Assembly (NCBI GenBank): GCA_000433535.1
Contig: FR892672.1
Location: 26,077 to 56,461 of the forward strand
Reading direction: 5' to 3'
From: Dorea sp. CAG:317
GTDB lineage: Bacteria; Bacillota; Clostridia; Lachnospirales; Lachnospiraceae
DNA length: 30,385 bases
Shown: positions 15,358-23,418 of the stretch, in pieces
How positions within the stretch are numbered: the first letter of the stretch is position 1
How the letters are laid out: each line of letters opens with the position of its first letter
Notes under the pieces: model-generated
Told to the model about the DNA's origin: nothing
Database searches by the model: none
What the model saw: the letters and a program-made list of their open reading frames with translations, nothing else
Translations under genes and position numbers: made by a program

Positions 15358-15456
15358 CGCCGATTTCCGGCGTAAGCCAAATGCCTGCGGTATTTGGCTC
15401 TCGCGACATTCGCCAGATGGATGTGCAAGCACATCCGCATGGCTCATTGTTTCGCG
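15358..15456 (+). ncRNA. multi-hairpin structured element in the queT leader
   Basis: Three adjacent hairpins are seen. CGCCG/CGGCG lies at 15358-15372. GCCAAAT/ATTTGGC lies at 15376-15398. A long one at 15402-15456 has CGCGA/TCGCG at its base, GCCA/TGGC inside, and GGATGTGC/GCACATCC at the tip. The block is GC-richer than its surroundings and ends ten bases before the preQ1 aptamer. It may be a second regulatory RNA or a small dispersed palindromic element inserted in the leader. Confidence 0.5.
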
Positions 15457-15465
15457 TAAAATGAT

Positions 15466-15508
15466 CGTGTGTTCGTGACCTTCCACACGTAAAACAAAAC
15501 TAAAGGAG
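15466..15508 (+). promoter_or_regulatory. preQ1-I riboswitch controlling queT translation
   Basis: Helix P1 is CGTGTG (15466-15471) with CACACG (15484-15489). The loop TTCGTGACCTTC is followed by the A-rich tail TAAAACAAAACTAAAGGAG. CCTT in the loop can pair with AAGG in the tail to make the class I pseudoknot, burying the ribosome binding site AAGGAG (15503-15508). Loop and tail resemble the Thermoanaerobacter preQ1-I aptamer. Binding of preQ1 should therefore block translation of the queuosine-precursor transporter. Confidence 0.85.
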
Positions 15509-15516
15509 AACTGAAT

Positions 15517-16017
15517 ATGAAAAATCAAAAGGTAACTTTCATGACACAGGCAGCTATGATCGCTGCTATCTATGTGGTGCTTACTTATGTCTTCGCACCA
15601 TTTTCTTTCGGAGAAGTACAGGTTCGTATTGCAGAGGCACTGACCATTCTTCCGTTATTTACTCCCGCCGCAATTCCGGGGCTGTTTGTCGGCTGTCTGA
15701 TTGGAAATATTCTCGGCGGAGCAGTTTTACCGGATATCCTATGCGGAAGTCTGGCAACCTTGATCGGCGCTTTTTTCACGTATCAGCTTCGTAATAAAAG
15801 CCCTTATCTTGCGCCACTTCCTCCGATTGCCGCCAACACACTGATCGTACCATTCGTGCTGCGATATGCGTATGGCGTTGCACTTCCCATTCCATTTATG
15901 ATGCTGACTGTGGGAATCGGAGAAGTTGTTTCCTGTGGTATACTGGGAATGATTGTTTACTTTGCTTTAAAAAAATATAGAAATGTCGTATTTCAGCCGA
16001 TAAAACGAAATCGTTAA
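15517..16017 (+). CDS. queT: QueT family queuosine-precursor transporter (ECF substrate-binding component)
   Basis: A 166-residue membrane protein with about six helices. The start VTFMTQAAMIAAIYVVLTYV and the following FGEVQVRIAEALTILPLF and GLFVGCLIGNILGGA motifs are QueT signatures. QueT is the S component that recognises preQ0/preQ1 or queuine and docks on a shared energy-coupling module encoded elsewhere. The preQ1-I riboswitch directly before the start codon supports the substrate. The ribosome binding site AAGGAG lies eight bases before the ATG. A strong terminator follows. Confidence 0.95.
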   Translation: MKNQKVTFMTQAAMIAAIYVVLTYVFAPFSFGEVQVRIAEALTILPLFTPAAIPGLFVGCLIGNILGGAVLPDILCGSLATLIGAFFTYQLRNKSPYLAPLPPIAANTLIVPFVLRYAYGVALPIPFMMLTVGIGEVVSCGILGMIVYFALKKYRNVVFQPIKRNR

Positions 16018-16021
16018 CAAA

Positions 16022-16056
16022 GCAGGGACGGGTTAAAACCCGTCCCTGCTTTTGTC
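16022..16056 (+). terminator. terminator after queT
   Basis: GCAGGGACGGG pairs with CCCGTCCCTGC around TTAAAA and is followed by TTTTGTCTTTT. The convergent minus-strand gene ends right after it, so the hairpin probably serves both directions. Confidence 0.92.
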
Positions 16057-16058
16057 TT

Positions 16059-18500
16059 TTATCCGATATACGTATGTCCCGTTCCTGCCGTCAATGCATC
16101 CATTTCTTCAAATGTGCTGGTTTTTCGTTCGCCGCTTGCTGCGTCCACATAGATTACATTCTCATCTGTGTATCCTACAAGAATGATCGGCTTTCCGGCC
16201 TCTTTCATTCCAATCACCGGTTTCCCCTGATTGATAATGTAAGCAAGTTGTTCCGCTGTACATCCTGTAAGATTAAGACTTGCGCCGGAATTATATTCTT
16301 TCAGCGCTTCCATCGGCGAAACTCCACTGTCAAGCTTTGCTTTAATCTGCGCTGCCATATCCTCAGAATGATCAATGGTATAGTTCAAATCTCGATTTCC
16401 TCTCTCCCATATATAGGACTGGCTTTGATCCACCACGACTCCTCCATACGAATCTGCCTTTTGGATGGCATCACCTGCAATTTCATAAGAGCCCTGAAGT
16501 TTTCCATATCCATAGACGTAATATTGTTTCTCTTTCTTATCGTAATCAAAGGTAATCGTTGTCGGATTCTCAAACATTACTTGTTTTGGCTTTAATACCT
16601 TCGGTTCTTTATCTGAAATGCCATCTTCATAGGTCAGCCGCATCTGTTTTTTCTTCAATTCTGTCACATAAGAATCCAGATAAATATTGCTTTCCTTCTG
16701 TTCTTCGTTATTAGAAATATATTCTTCTGCCGTTGCAGTGTAGATGCTTCCGTCTCTTACTGCCCGCTCCAGAATCACTCTGTTTTTCTCCATTTTAGCG
16801 CCCAGTATATAGATCTCTTTTTGCTCATAAGTCTTGACTGTTTTTCCCTTGCTGTTCTGAATCTCCACTTTATACATAGGGCTTGCATCTTCACCCGCTG
16901 CCGTTTGTCCGGCATCTTCTATTCTTGAAGTTCCGTATACAAAATCATTTTTCACAAATCCAAGAGGATATATGTTCTCGCCTTCTTTGCCGGTTACTGT
17001 CCTTGTCTTGCCGGAAGACAGATTCATAATGGTAAGCTCATTAGCCCCATTTTCTCCGCTTTTTGACTGATAAGCTAGGAAACGCCCGTCGCTGGATACT
17101 ACATAATGATCCTCCGTAAGTCCTGTTACTAGCTCCTTCGTCTTTTCCTTTTCCACATTTGTCTCATAAAAGGTATCACCGGCAAGTACATACAGCATCT
17201 CTCTGTCCACACTATAGTAGACTAATTTCCCCAGTTCGTGAATCGCATTTCCCCACGAGGTATCTGTAGGGATAAACACCTTTTCTTCTACAGAGCTTTG
17301 CTCTACATTATAATAGTAAACCGCAACACCAACCTGTCCTTCGTGTTCTCCACGGTTCATATATCCATATACAGCAAATGTCACATTTCCGTTTCCATCT
17401 GCCTCTAATAATTGTATTTCATGCTGATTTGTAAGATTTCTCTCATCCGTATTTTCCGAAGCTGCGAAACTGAATACCAGCGATACTTCATCCGTCTCTT
17501 TGTTATAGCTCCACAAATCATCTGCCTGCACAAAAGAGACAATGCTTCCATCCTTATCATTCAGATAAGGGACATCATATTCCGAGATTCCGAGAAGCAC
17601 ACCCTTTTCGCTCAACACCTTTTTGGTCGGATCAAAGATCTGCTCCATCGTACGGTCATAATCCAGCAAATATCCCCGCTTGGCATAAGAATCATAGCGC
17701 ACACGGAAGAACTCTCTTACTTTGTACAGATCATCCTCATTTTCTTCCCCTTTACACCGCACAATAAATTCTGCCTGTATCGATGAGGAGGTATCATTCA
17801 TCTCTTTGATTTCCCAGCGTTCACCGCCCTCTAGTTTTGGCTCCAGCTCGCCGTAAGATACCTGATCATAATTCGAGTGGATCGTTACATGTGCAAAGGT
17901 ACTGTTATCGCCATCTTCATTCGGCTCAATCGCCTTTCCGACACCGACTCCTTCTTCCTTATTCAGAGCTCCGTTATGGAACGTCGTCACATAGTCCAGA
18001 CACTGCTGTATATCTGCCTTCTCTGCATCGGCAATTCTCGTATAGAAATGTACTGTTTTTTCTTTATTATAATTTAAAATAATTTCCAGCACCCGCTCTT
18101 CATCTAACAGACCGGACTTGTTAAGATCCAACATTTCCGTTTTCCCCGGCTTTTTTATCTTTTTCTCCAGAAGCGCTTCTGTGCCGTCTAACGAATACAC
18201 CTTGTATTCCATACTTGAAATTGCATTTTCATAAGCGTTGATCTCCACATTCAGCTTTCCGGATAAGACCGGTGTGATCGTGTCGCGAATCGTCGGAATG
18301 TCCATAGACTGCGCATATCCGGGAACCGCATTTATCCCATATCCGCCGCAATCAAAGCCTATCTTTGGAAACGTTGCAGTTCCAATGTCCGCCGTCATAT
18401 TATCGTTTCCCTTATTAGTAAAATAACTGAACACCAATACCGCCACGATAAATACTCCGATCAGAATACCGGCTTCTTTTAATTTGTTCTTTATATTCAT
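16059..18500 (-). CDS. large membrane-anchored surface protein with probable beta-propeller and C39-like C-terminal domain
   Basis: An 813-residue protein with a single N-terminal membrane helix (about residues 10-26) and an extracytoplasmic body. The body has repeated beta-rich units with tyrosines and aspartates (for example SSDGRFLAYQSKSG, as in TolB-like propellers). The last 110 residues, from SGVSPMEALKEYNS through LTGCTAEQLAYIINQGKPVIGM and IILVGYTDENVIYVDAASGE, resemble a C39-like cysteine peptidase fold. The usual His before the GY strand is not seen (GKPIILVGYT), so catalysis is doubtful. It follows a methyltransferase gene by 17 bases. I do not know its function; a cell-envelope role is likely. 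Confidence 0.8.
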   Translation of the reverse strand: MNIKNKLKEAGILIGVFIVAVLVFSYFTNKGNDNMTADIGTATFPKIGFDCGGYGINAVPGYAQSMDIPTIRDTITPVLSGKLNVEINAYENAISSMEYKVYSLDGTEALLEKKIKKPGKTEMLDLNKSGLLDEERVLEIILNYNKEKTVHFYTRIADAEKADIQQCLDYVTTFHNGALNKEEGVGVGKAIEPNEDGDNSTFAHVTIHSNYDQVSYGELEPKLEGGERWEIKEMNDTSSSIQAEFIVRCKGEENEDDLYKVREFFRVRYDSYAKRGYLLDYDRTMEQIFDPTKKVLSEKGVLLGISEYDVPYLNDKDGSIVSFVQADDLWSYNKETDEVSLVFSFAASENTDERNLTNQHEIQLLEADGNGNVTFAVYGYMNRGEHEGQVGVAVYYYNVEQSSVEEKVFIPTDTSWGNAIHELGKLVYYSVDREMLYVLAGDTFYETNVEKEKTKELVTGLTEDHYVVSSDGRFLAYQSKSGENGANELTIMNLSSGKTRTVTGKEGENIYPLGFVKNDFVYGTSRIEDAGQTAAGEDASPMYKVEIQNSKGKTVKTYEQKEIYILGAKMEKNRVILERAVRDGSIYTATAEEYISNNEEQKESNIYLDSYVTELKKKQMRLTYEDGISDKEPKVLKPKQVMFENPTTITFDYDKKEKQYYVYGYGKLQGSYEIAGDAIQKADSYGGVVVDQSQSYIWERGNRDLNYTIDHSEDMAAQIKAKLDSGVSPMEALKEYNSGASLNLTGCTAEQLAYIINQGKPVIGMKEAGKPIILVGYTDENVIYVDAASGERKTSTFEEMDALTAGTGHTYIG

Positions 18501-18517
18501 CCTGTGTCCTCTTTTAT

Positions 18518-19666
18518 CTAATCCTTCTGCATACCAAGGAGACGTCCAAGCGTTGGTTCCACATTTAAAAATGCTTCACAATCCTTGATTCTCTTACTAT
18601 TCTTTCCTTTTTTCCCGGTATCTATGGCACGGATCAAAATATTTTTCGGTGTATGCTCCATGTCAATGAATTCCAAGACCTGTACTTCATATCCTTCTCT
18701 TTCTAAATATTCTGCGCGGAGTGCATCTGTCACGATTGCAGAAAAACGTTCTTTGAGAAGTCCATGTTTCAGAATCGGTTTCAAGACATCATTCTCAATC
18801 TGCCCATTGATCTCATGCTGACAGCACGGAACAGACAAGATAACTTTCGCGTGCCAGCCGACAGCTTTTGCAAGCGCATAATCTGTTGCAGTGTCGCAAG
18901 CATGCAGTGTCACTACCATATCCACCTGATCAACACCTTCGTAATCCGCAATGTCGCCTTCCAGGAAAGTCAATTTCTCGTATCCGTATTTCACACTCAG
19001 CTCATTACAGTGTCTGATAACTTCACTTTTCAGATCCAATCCGATGATACGGATATCGTATTGCTTTAACTCATGCAGATAATAATACATCGCAAATGTC
19101 AGATAAGATTTCCCACATCCAAAATCAAGGATTGTAACTTCTCTCCCCTTATCAAGCTGCGGAAGAATATCCTCAATAAATTCAAGGAAGCGGTTAATCT
19201 GTCGAAACTTGTCAAACTTCGTCCGCACAATCTTCCCTTCTTCGGTCATAACCCCAAGATCTCTCAAAAAAGGAACCATTGTTCCCTCTTCCAGAATATA
19301 CTGCTTCTTGCGGTTATGGTTCATATCTGCCTGCTTATTCGGATTCTTCTGCGCTTTTCGCTTTATTGTCAGCTTCCCTTTTTTGCTCACGAGAACCGTG
19401 TAGTTCCACTGCTTTGTCTCCATCTGCATCTGTTTCATATTTTGCATATATTCAAAAATTCTATCCGCCGCCTCCCCGGCACTAAGATTCTCATGAAACG
19501 CTTGCCGATTACAGAAAGACTCCAACTGAAAAACAAGTTCTCCCCTCTTAAGAAGAGGACGAACCTTCACCTTCTCCACACCGGATTTATCCCGCGGCGC
19601 ACTCAGCACCGCAGCTAAAAACTCCTGATTCAAATTTTCTTGTAATAATAATTTTAAATTCTCCAT
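18518..19666 (-). CDS. class I SAM-dependent methyltransferase (Methyltransf_32-like)
   Basis: A 382-residue protein. The N-terminal 125 residues are a poorly conserved, lysine-rich domain. The Rossmann methyltransferase domain starts near residue 176 with motif I ILDFGCGKSYLTFAMYYYL, then GLDLKSEVIRHC, the motif VVTLHACDTATDYALA and LSVPCCQHEI. DFGCGKSYL with the CCQHE stretch marks the PF13679 group, for which RNA substrates have been suspected. The target is unknown. It is the first gene of a two-gene unit with the 813-residue surface protein, an odd pairing. It lies downstream of a terminator that closes the sensor kinase operon. Confidence 0.88.
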   Translation of the reverse strand: MENLKLLLQENLNQEFLAAVLSAPRDKSGVEKVKVRPLLKRGELVFQLESFCNRQAFHENLSAGEAADRIFEYMQNMKQMQMETKQWNYTVLVSKKGKLTIKRKAQKNPNKQADMNHNRKKQYILEEGTMVPFLRDLGVMTEEGKIVRTKFDKFRQINRFLEFIEDILPQLDKGREVTILDFGCGKSYLTFAMYYYLHELKQYDIRIIGLDLKSEVIRHCNELSVKYGYEKLTFLEGDIADYEGVDQVDMVVTLHACDTATDYALAKAVGWHAKVILSVPCCQHEINGQIENDVLKPILKHGLLKERFSAIVTDALRAEYLEREGYEVQVLEFIDMEHTPKNILIRAIDTGKKGKNSKRIKDCEAFLNVEPTLGRLLGMQKD

Positions 19667-19712
19667 AATAGTAATATTGTAATGTGTTTTTGAAATAAGC
19701 GCAAGTAAATTT

Positions 19713-19745
19713 GGGACGTAGCAAAGTTTAACTTTGCTACGTCCC
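19713..19745. terminator. 16-bp inverted repeat terminator after the large sensor kinase
   Basis: GGGACGTAGCAAAGTT (19713-19728) pairs with AACTTTGCTACGTCCC (19730-19745). It sits eight bases after the stop of the minus-strand kinase gene. The core is the same as in the 8971-9013 hairpin, also at the end of a two-component operon. Confidence 0.7.
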
Positions 19746-19752
19746 CCGTTAA

Positions 19753-22341
19753 TTATTTAACCCTCGGAAATTTTATTGTCACTTTAAATAGATCTCCGTC
19801 TAAATATAATTCGAACTGTCCTTTCTGCATTTCTGTTAATGTTTTTGCTATGGATAAGCCCAGTCCGCTTCCTTCTGTACTTCTTGAAATATCACCTCTG
19901 ATAAATCGTTCTGTCAATTCATCTGCGGATATGTTCAGTGGATATGCGGATACGTTTTTTAAGGTGAATATCACCTGATCTTCCGATATTTCCAGATCGG
20001 CATAGATCCTGCTGCCTTCCATCGCGTATTTGGCAGCGTTATTGTATATATTCTCCAGCACTCTCCATGTTCTTCTTCCGTCTACGCAGATCATCGCCTC
20101 TTCTTCTGGAAGATTCAACACCTCTTCCAGATTACGGGCAGCGAATTTTTCCTGAAATTCTCCGCTCGTCTGCTGAATCATTTCTACCAGATTCAGGTTC
20201 ATCATCTCCAGCGAAATATTTCCTGAACTCACCTTAGATGCTTCCACCACATCTTCCGTCAATGTTTTTAATCTCTGTGACTTTTGTTCCAGCACTTCAA
20301 TATATCTTTGAATCTTTGGATCTTCAAAATTTTCCTGTTTCAACAGTTCTACATAATTGATGATTGATGTGAGCGGTGTTTTAATATCATGGGATACATT
20401 TGTGATCAAATCTGTCTTCAAGCGCTCATTTTTCACACTCTTTTCCACCGCTGTATTCAAGCCTTCTCCGATAATATTTACAAGCTCTGCTACTTCTTTT
20501 TGTTCCCCGTGCAGACCAACGGTATCAATTTTATAATCAATCTCTCCCTGTGCGATCTGTGAAATCCCCTGTTTGATCTTCTTTTTTCCAACTGCCTGGT
20601 AAATGAGATAAATGAATACGACAAGATCAATCGGCAGAAGTACAACAAATAATATCGAATGCCCGCTGATCTGTGCCAGACTGTGGATGATCAAAAGTCC
20701 GCCAAACCCAACAACTGCCTTCCAGACTGCATTCATGTTCACACCCACATATTGGACAAACTTAAAGATTCCTTTGAGCACACTGTTTTCCCACATCGTT
20801 CCGGCCTTCAGGCGTCTTACAAGACTCAAATATCCTCCGAGAAACATGACACTGGTATATGCCGTCAGGATACCGCCGACAACAATATACGGAATCGAAT
20901 TCATCACATAATTATAATAGCCATACATTGTTGCAAGTTCATCATTGACACCGAGAAGTATATCTGTAACCGATATCGCGCTTCCCGACACAAGCATTGG
21001 AATCAGCCACAACACAATAACGACTGCCGCTGCAAGCTCTGTCTTCCATGCATCAAACCAGTTCAAATGAAGCTCCTCGTCCCGGCTGCTCCGTCCGGCA
21101 ACCACCGTAAGCCACACAAGGCATATAATCAGGGTCATAAAGGAAATCATTCCCAACGCCGCAACCGCCATTCCGCTTGACGCATATTTTTCAAATAATT
21201 GGTTTTCCGCATAAAAGCTGTCCTGAATCGGATAATTCGTATCTACCGCTGCCACGAATACAAAATCCTCCGTCTGCGGACCGGAATATTTAATGTTGTC
21301 TCTCCATGTAAGCGCATCCTCATTTGACAGATTTGATTCAAATTCGGACAGCTTCGGTCTCACGACAACATATTTTCCATACTTTTTCATTTTTTTAACA
21401 TTTTCTTCCAGTTCCAGCAGGTTCGAATATTCTTTTTTATTTGTATAAACCTTTTTACTCTTCAGATCAGCATAGAGATAATAATAGTTCGAATCGCCTT
21501 CTTCAATACCGGAATCTACCGTCATATAAGAAGCATAACCGCTTCCGATCGTCTCGATCACACTGGATAACATTTCATAAATATTCTGTAAATGTCCATT
21601 CCACCTCGGATCTTCATTTACAAGCTGCAGCAAATCTTCTACACCGACAGGATGATATCTCTCGACGATCTGTACATCATTATACTGCCAGAACGCAATG
21701 TACTTTACCTGACCGTCCGCATCAAGAATCTTGATTCCGGATCCATAATCGTCCAGCACATTCTCTTTAAGCATATTCAGAATCTGCTGTGCATCCGCCC
21801 CTTGAGCCGGCGTCTTTTCTCCCTCCGGCAAAAATTGGAGCTCTCCATTTTTTACCCTCGCCTGAAATTCAGCATAAGAGTAATAATAAAAACTCCCATC
21901 TGTCTTTTCACATACGATCACACATTCCTCATCACTGGCCACATCTTCGCTGCTGTAATACTCCGAAACAGAAGCTTCATCCCACGCAATCAGATCGCCG
22001 AGTTTATAGGAAAAACCACTTTTATTTTCACCACTGACCGTTCCCTTTTCATAGTATTCTCTGACATCAATGATCTTATCTGGATTATACTTTCCTTCGG
22101 TCTCGAAAATGACATTCTGGCTTAAGCCTAAAGTTACCTGATAATTGTATTCCTGCATCTTCTGGTCAAAGCTTAATGTATCTTCATACGCTTTTGCCCT
22201 TTTCCCGTCTAACAGCTCTTCTCTCAATACCGGATAGGCAACAAACCATAATATACTTACGACAATGGTCACGGAACATAAAATGGACAACAGAACCAGA
22301 ATCGCTTTGGTTAATTTGGTTTTATACCATGTATTTTTCAT
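19753..22341 (-). CDS. large multi-spanning sensor histidine kinase
   Basis: An 862-residue kinase. After an N-terminal helix (14-36) comes an extracellular region of about 340 residues with many Tyr and Asp. Membrane helices follow near 392-415, 436-456, 483-507 and 545-585, then a HAMP-like linker. HisKA carries His651 in LITNVSHDIKTPLTS. In the ATPase domain the N box (NIYNNAAKYAM) and G2 box (GSGLGLSIAKTL) are present, but the usual DxGxG of the G1 box is replaced by NVSAYPLNIS. This variant occurs in some Firmicutes kinases, so activity is possible. It is co-transcribed 13 bases after its regulator. Confidence 0.93.
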   Translation of the reverse strand: MKNTWYKTKLTKAILVLLSILCSVTIVVSILWFVAYPVLREELLDGKRAKAYEDTLSFDQKMQEYNYQVTLGLSQNVIFETEGKYNPDKIIDVREYYEKGTVSGENKSGFSYKLGDLIAWDEASVSEYYSSEDVASDEECVIVCEKTDGSFYYYSYAEFQARVKNGELQFLPEGEKTPAQGADAQQILNMLKENVLDDYGSGIKILDADGQVKYIAFWQYNDVQIVERYHPVGVEDLLQLVNEDPRWNGHLQNIYEMLSSVIETIGSGYASYMTVDSGIEEGDSNYYYLYADLKSKKVYTNKKEYSNLLELEENVKKMKKYGKYVVVRPKLSEFESNLSNEDALTWRDNIKYSGPQTEDFVFVAAVDTNYPIQDSFYAENQLFEKYASSGMAVAALGMISFMTLIICLVWLTVVAGRSSRDEELHLNWFDAWKTELAAAVVIVLWLIPMLVSGSAISVTDILLGVNDELATMYGYYNYVMNSIPYIVVGGILTAYTSVMFLGGYLSLVRRLKAGTMWENSVLKGIFKFVQYVGVNMNAVWKAVVGFGGLLIIHSLAQISGHSILFVVLLPIDLVVFIYLIYQAVGKKKIKQGISQIAQGEIDYKIDTVGLHGEQKEVAELVNIIGEGLNTAVEKSVKNERLKTDLITNVSHDIKTPLTSIINYVELLKQENFEDPKIQRYIEVLEQKSQRLKTLTEDVVEASKVSSGNISLEMMNLNLVEMIQQTSGEFQEKFAARNLEEVLNLPEEEAMICVDGRRTWRVLENIYNNAAKYAMEGSRIYADLEISEDQVIFTLKNVSAYPLNISADELTERFIRGDISRSTEGSGLGLSIAKTLTEMQKGQFELYLDGDLFKVTIKFPRVK

Positions 22342-22354
22342 AAATACCTTCTTT

Positions 22355-23050
22355 CTATAATTTTTCTATCTTATAACCGATTCCCCACACAACCTTCAGA
22401 TAGCGGGGCTCCTTCGGATTGATCTCAATTTTTTCACGGATATGTCGGATATGTACCGCAACCGTATTATCCACTCCTATGGCATCCTCGTTCCATATAT
22501 TTTCATAAATCTGATCAATCGAAAATACCTTCCCCTGATTTTTCACAAGAAGGAGTAAAATGTTATATTCTATCGGTGTCATTTTCACCGGCTCTCCGTC
22601 CACACTGACTTCCTTCAGATCATCATTTACCATTAAGCCTCCGGTCGTGTAGACTGCTTCATTTTTGTTTGCAGCCGTACTTCCAAGCTGTGTATATCTT
22701 CGAAGCTGAGATTTCACCCGCGCCACCAGTTCCAGCGGGTTAAATGGCTTCGTCACATAGTCGTCTGCTCCTACGTTCAATCCCAGAATCTTATCTGCAT
22801 CTTCTGATTTTGCCGATAAGATAATAATCGGAATATTATTTTCCTCCCGAATTTTAAGCGTCGCACGTATACCGTCAAGTCTTGGCATCATAACGTCAAT
22901 CACCAGAAGGTCTACCTCCTGATCCTTTAAAACCTTAAGCGCTTCCTCTCCGTCATATGCCTTTAAAACTTCATGCCCCTCCTGCGTCAGATAAATATCT
23001 ATCGCCTCTACAATTTCTCTGTCATCATCACATACTAATATTTTAGCCAT
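22355..23050 (-). CDS. OmpR/PhoB-family response regulator
   Basis: A 231-residue regulator. The receiver domain begins MAKILVCDDDREIVEAIDIY, with the phosphoacceptor Asp in LLVIDVMMPRLDG and Lys in YVTKPFNPLELVARVKSQL. The winged-helix domain has MTPIEYNILLLLVKN and ends YLKVVWGIGYKIEKL. The frame is open nine codons upstream, but the ATG at 23050 follows GAGAGGTGA and matches the family start. It leads the operon with the large kinase. A direct repeat TCTTAAG with 11-base period, about 120 bases upstream, is a good candidate for its own binding site. Confidence 0.95.
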   Translation of the reverse strand: MAKILVCDDDREIVEAIDIYLTQEGHEVLKAYDGEEALKVLKDQEVDLLVIDVMMPRLDGIRATLKIREENNIPIIILSAKSEDADKILGLNVGADDYVTKPFNPLELVARVKSQLRRYTQLGSTAANKNEAVYTTGGLMVNDDLKEVSVDGEPVKMTPIEYNILLLLVKNQGKVFSIDQIYENIWNEDAIGVDNTVAVHIRHIREKIEINPKEPRYLKVVWGIGYKIEKL

Positions 23051-23171
23051 TTTTATCACCTCTCTTCTACTATACAAGAATAGCAGGGATTTTTTAAGGA
23101 CAAATGTTGAAATTTCTTAAAATATTATGAATCTATTGCCCTTTACGTCGGTTATGATTTTCTTCCTATGT

Positions 23172-23212
23172 TCTTAAGGTGCTCTTAAGAAATTTTCTAT
23201 TTCTTTTATAGA
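23172..23212 (+). promoter_or_regulatory. response-regulator box placed at the -35 of a plus-strand promoter
   Basis: TCTTAAG occurs at 23172-23178 and again at 23183-23189, an 11-base period typical of OmpR/PhoB-family sites. The second copy is followed by exactly 17 bases and then TATAGA (23207-23212), the geometry of a promoter that needs the regulator bound in place of a -35 box. The promoter points away from the adjacent regulator gene, into a stretch with no gene. Confidence 0.5.
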
Positions 23213-23326
23213 TACAACATATTTTAGACACATTTATCTTATATACTAAAGTCAGATAGTTGATAGAGCAACTATCTCCCCCTCATAAAGTAAAACATCG
23301 GGCACGCACCCGATGCACACTTTACT
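23213..23326 (+). other. gene-free structured stretch, possible small RNA
   Basis: Two hairpins lie here: GATAGTTG/CAACTATC at 23254-23275 and CATCGGG/CCCGATG near 23298-23315, the second closed further by AGTAAA/TTTACT. No credible coding frame is present. With the promoter at its left and the repeat hairpin at its right, it could be a regulated RNA of about 180 bases. Confidence 0.35.
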
Positions 23327-23392
23327 CTCATTCCTTTAGATAACTATAAAAACAACGAAACCCGTTAGCCGGAAGGTTAACGGGTTTTCGCT
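23327..23392 (+). repeat. 66-bp hairpin repeat, left copy
   Basis: This copy matches 25796-25861 at all but a few positions: one extra A, a changed loop and one arm base. It holds the stem AACCCGTTAGCC/GGTTAACGGGTT with loop GGAA, then TTTTCGCT. The non-Watson-Crick positions are G-U pairs only when read on the plus strand, so it probably acts in plus-strand RNA as a terminator, but it can also close the minus-strand operon beside it. Confidence 0.8.
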
Positions 23393-23418
23393 GTTTTCAC
23401 ATCTACCTAAATAGTCTT

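Noticed and set aside
15236..15478. 80-codon plus-strand frame in the queT leader
   Set aside because: It spans the promoter, the hairpin block and part of the preQ1 aptamer and has no ribosome binding site; structure explains the region better.
23272..23331. A 19-codon minus-strand frame starting MRVKCASGACPMFYFMRGR next to the left 66-bp repeat
   Set aside because: The purine-rich AAAGGA directly touches the ATG with no spacing, the frame coincides with a perfect hairpin, and the other repeat copy has an unrelated short frame at the same place.
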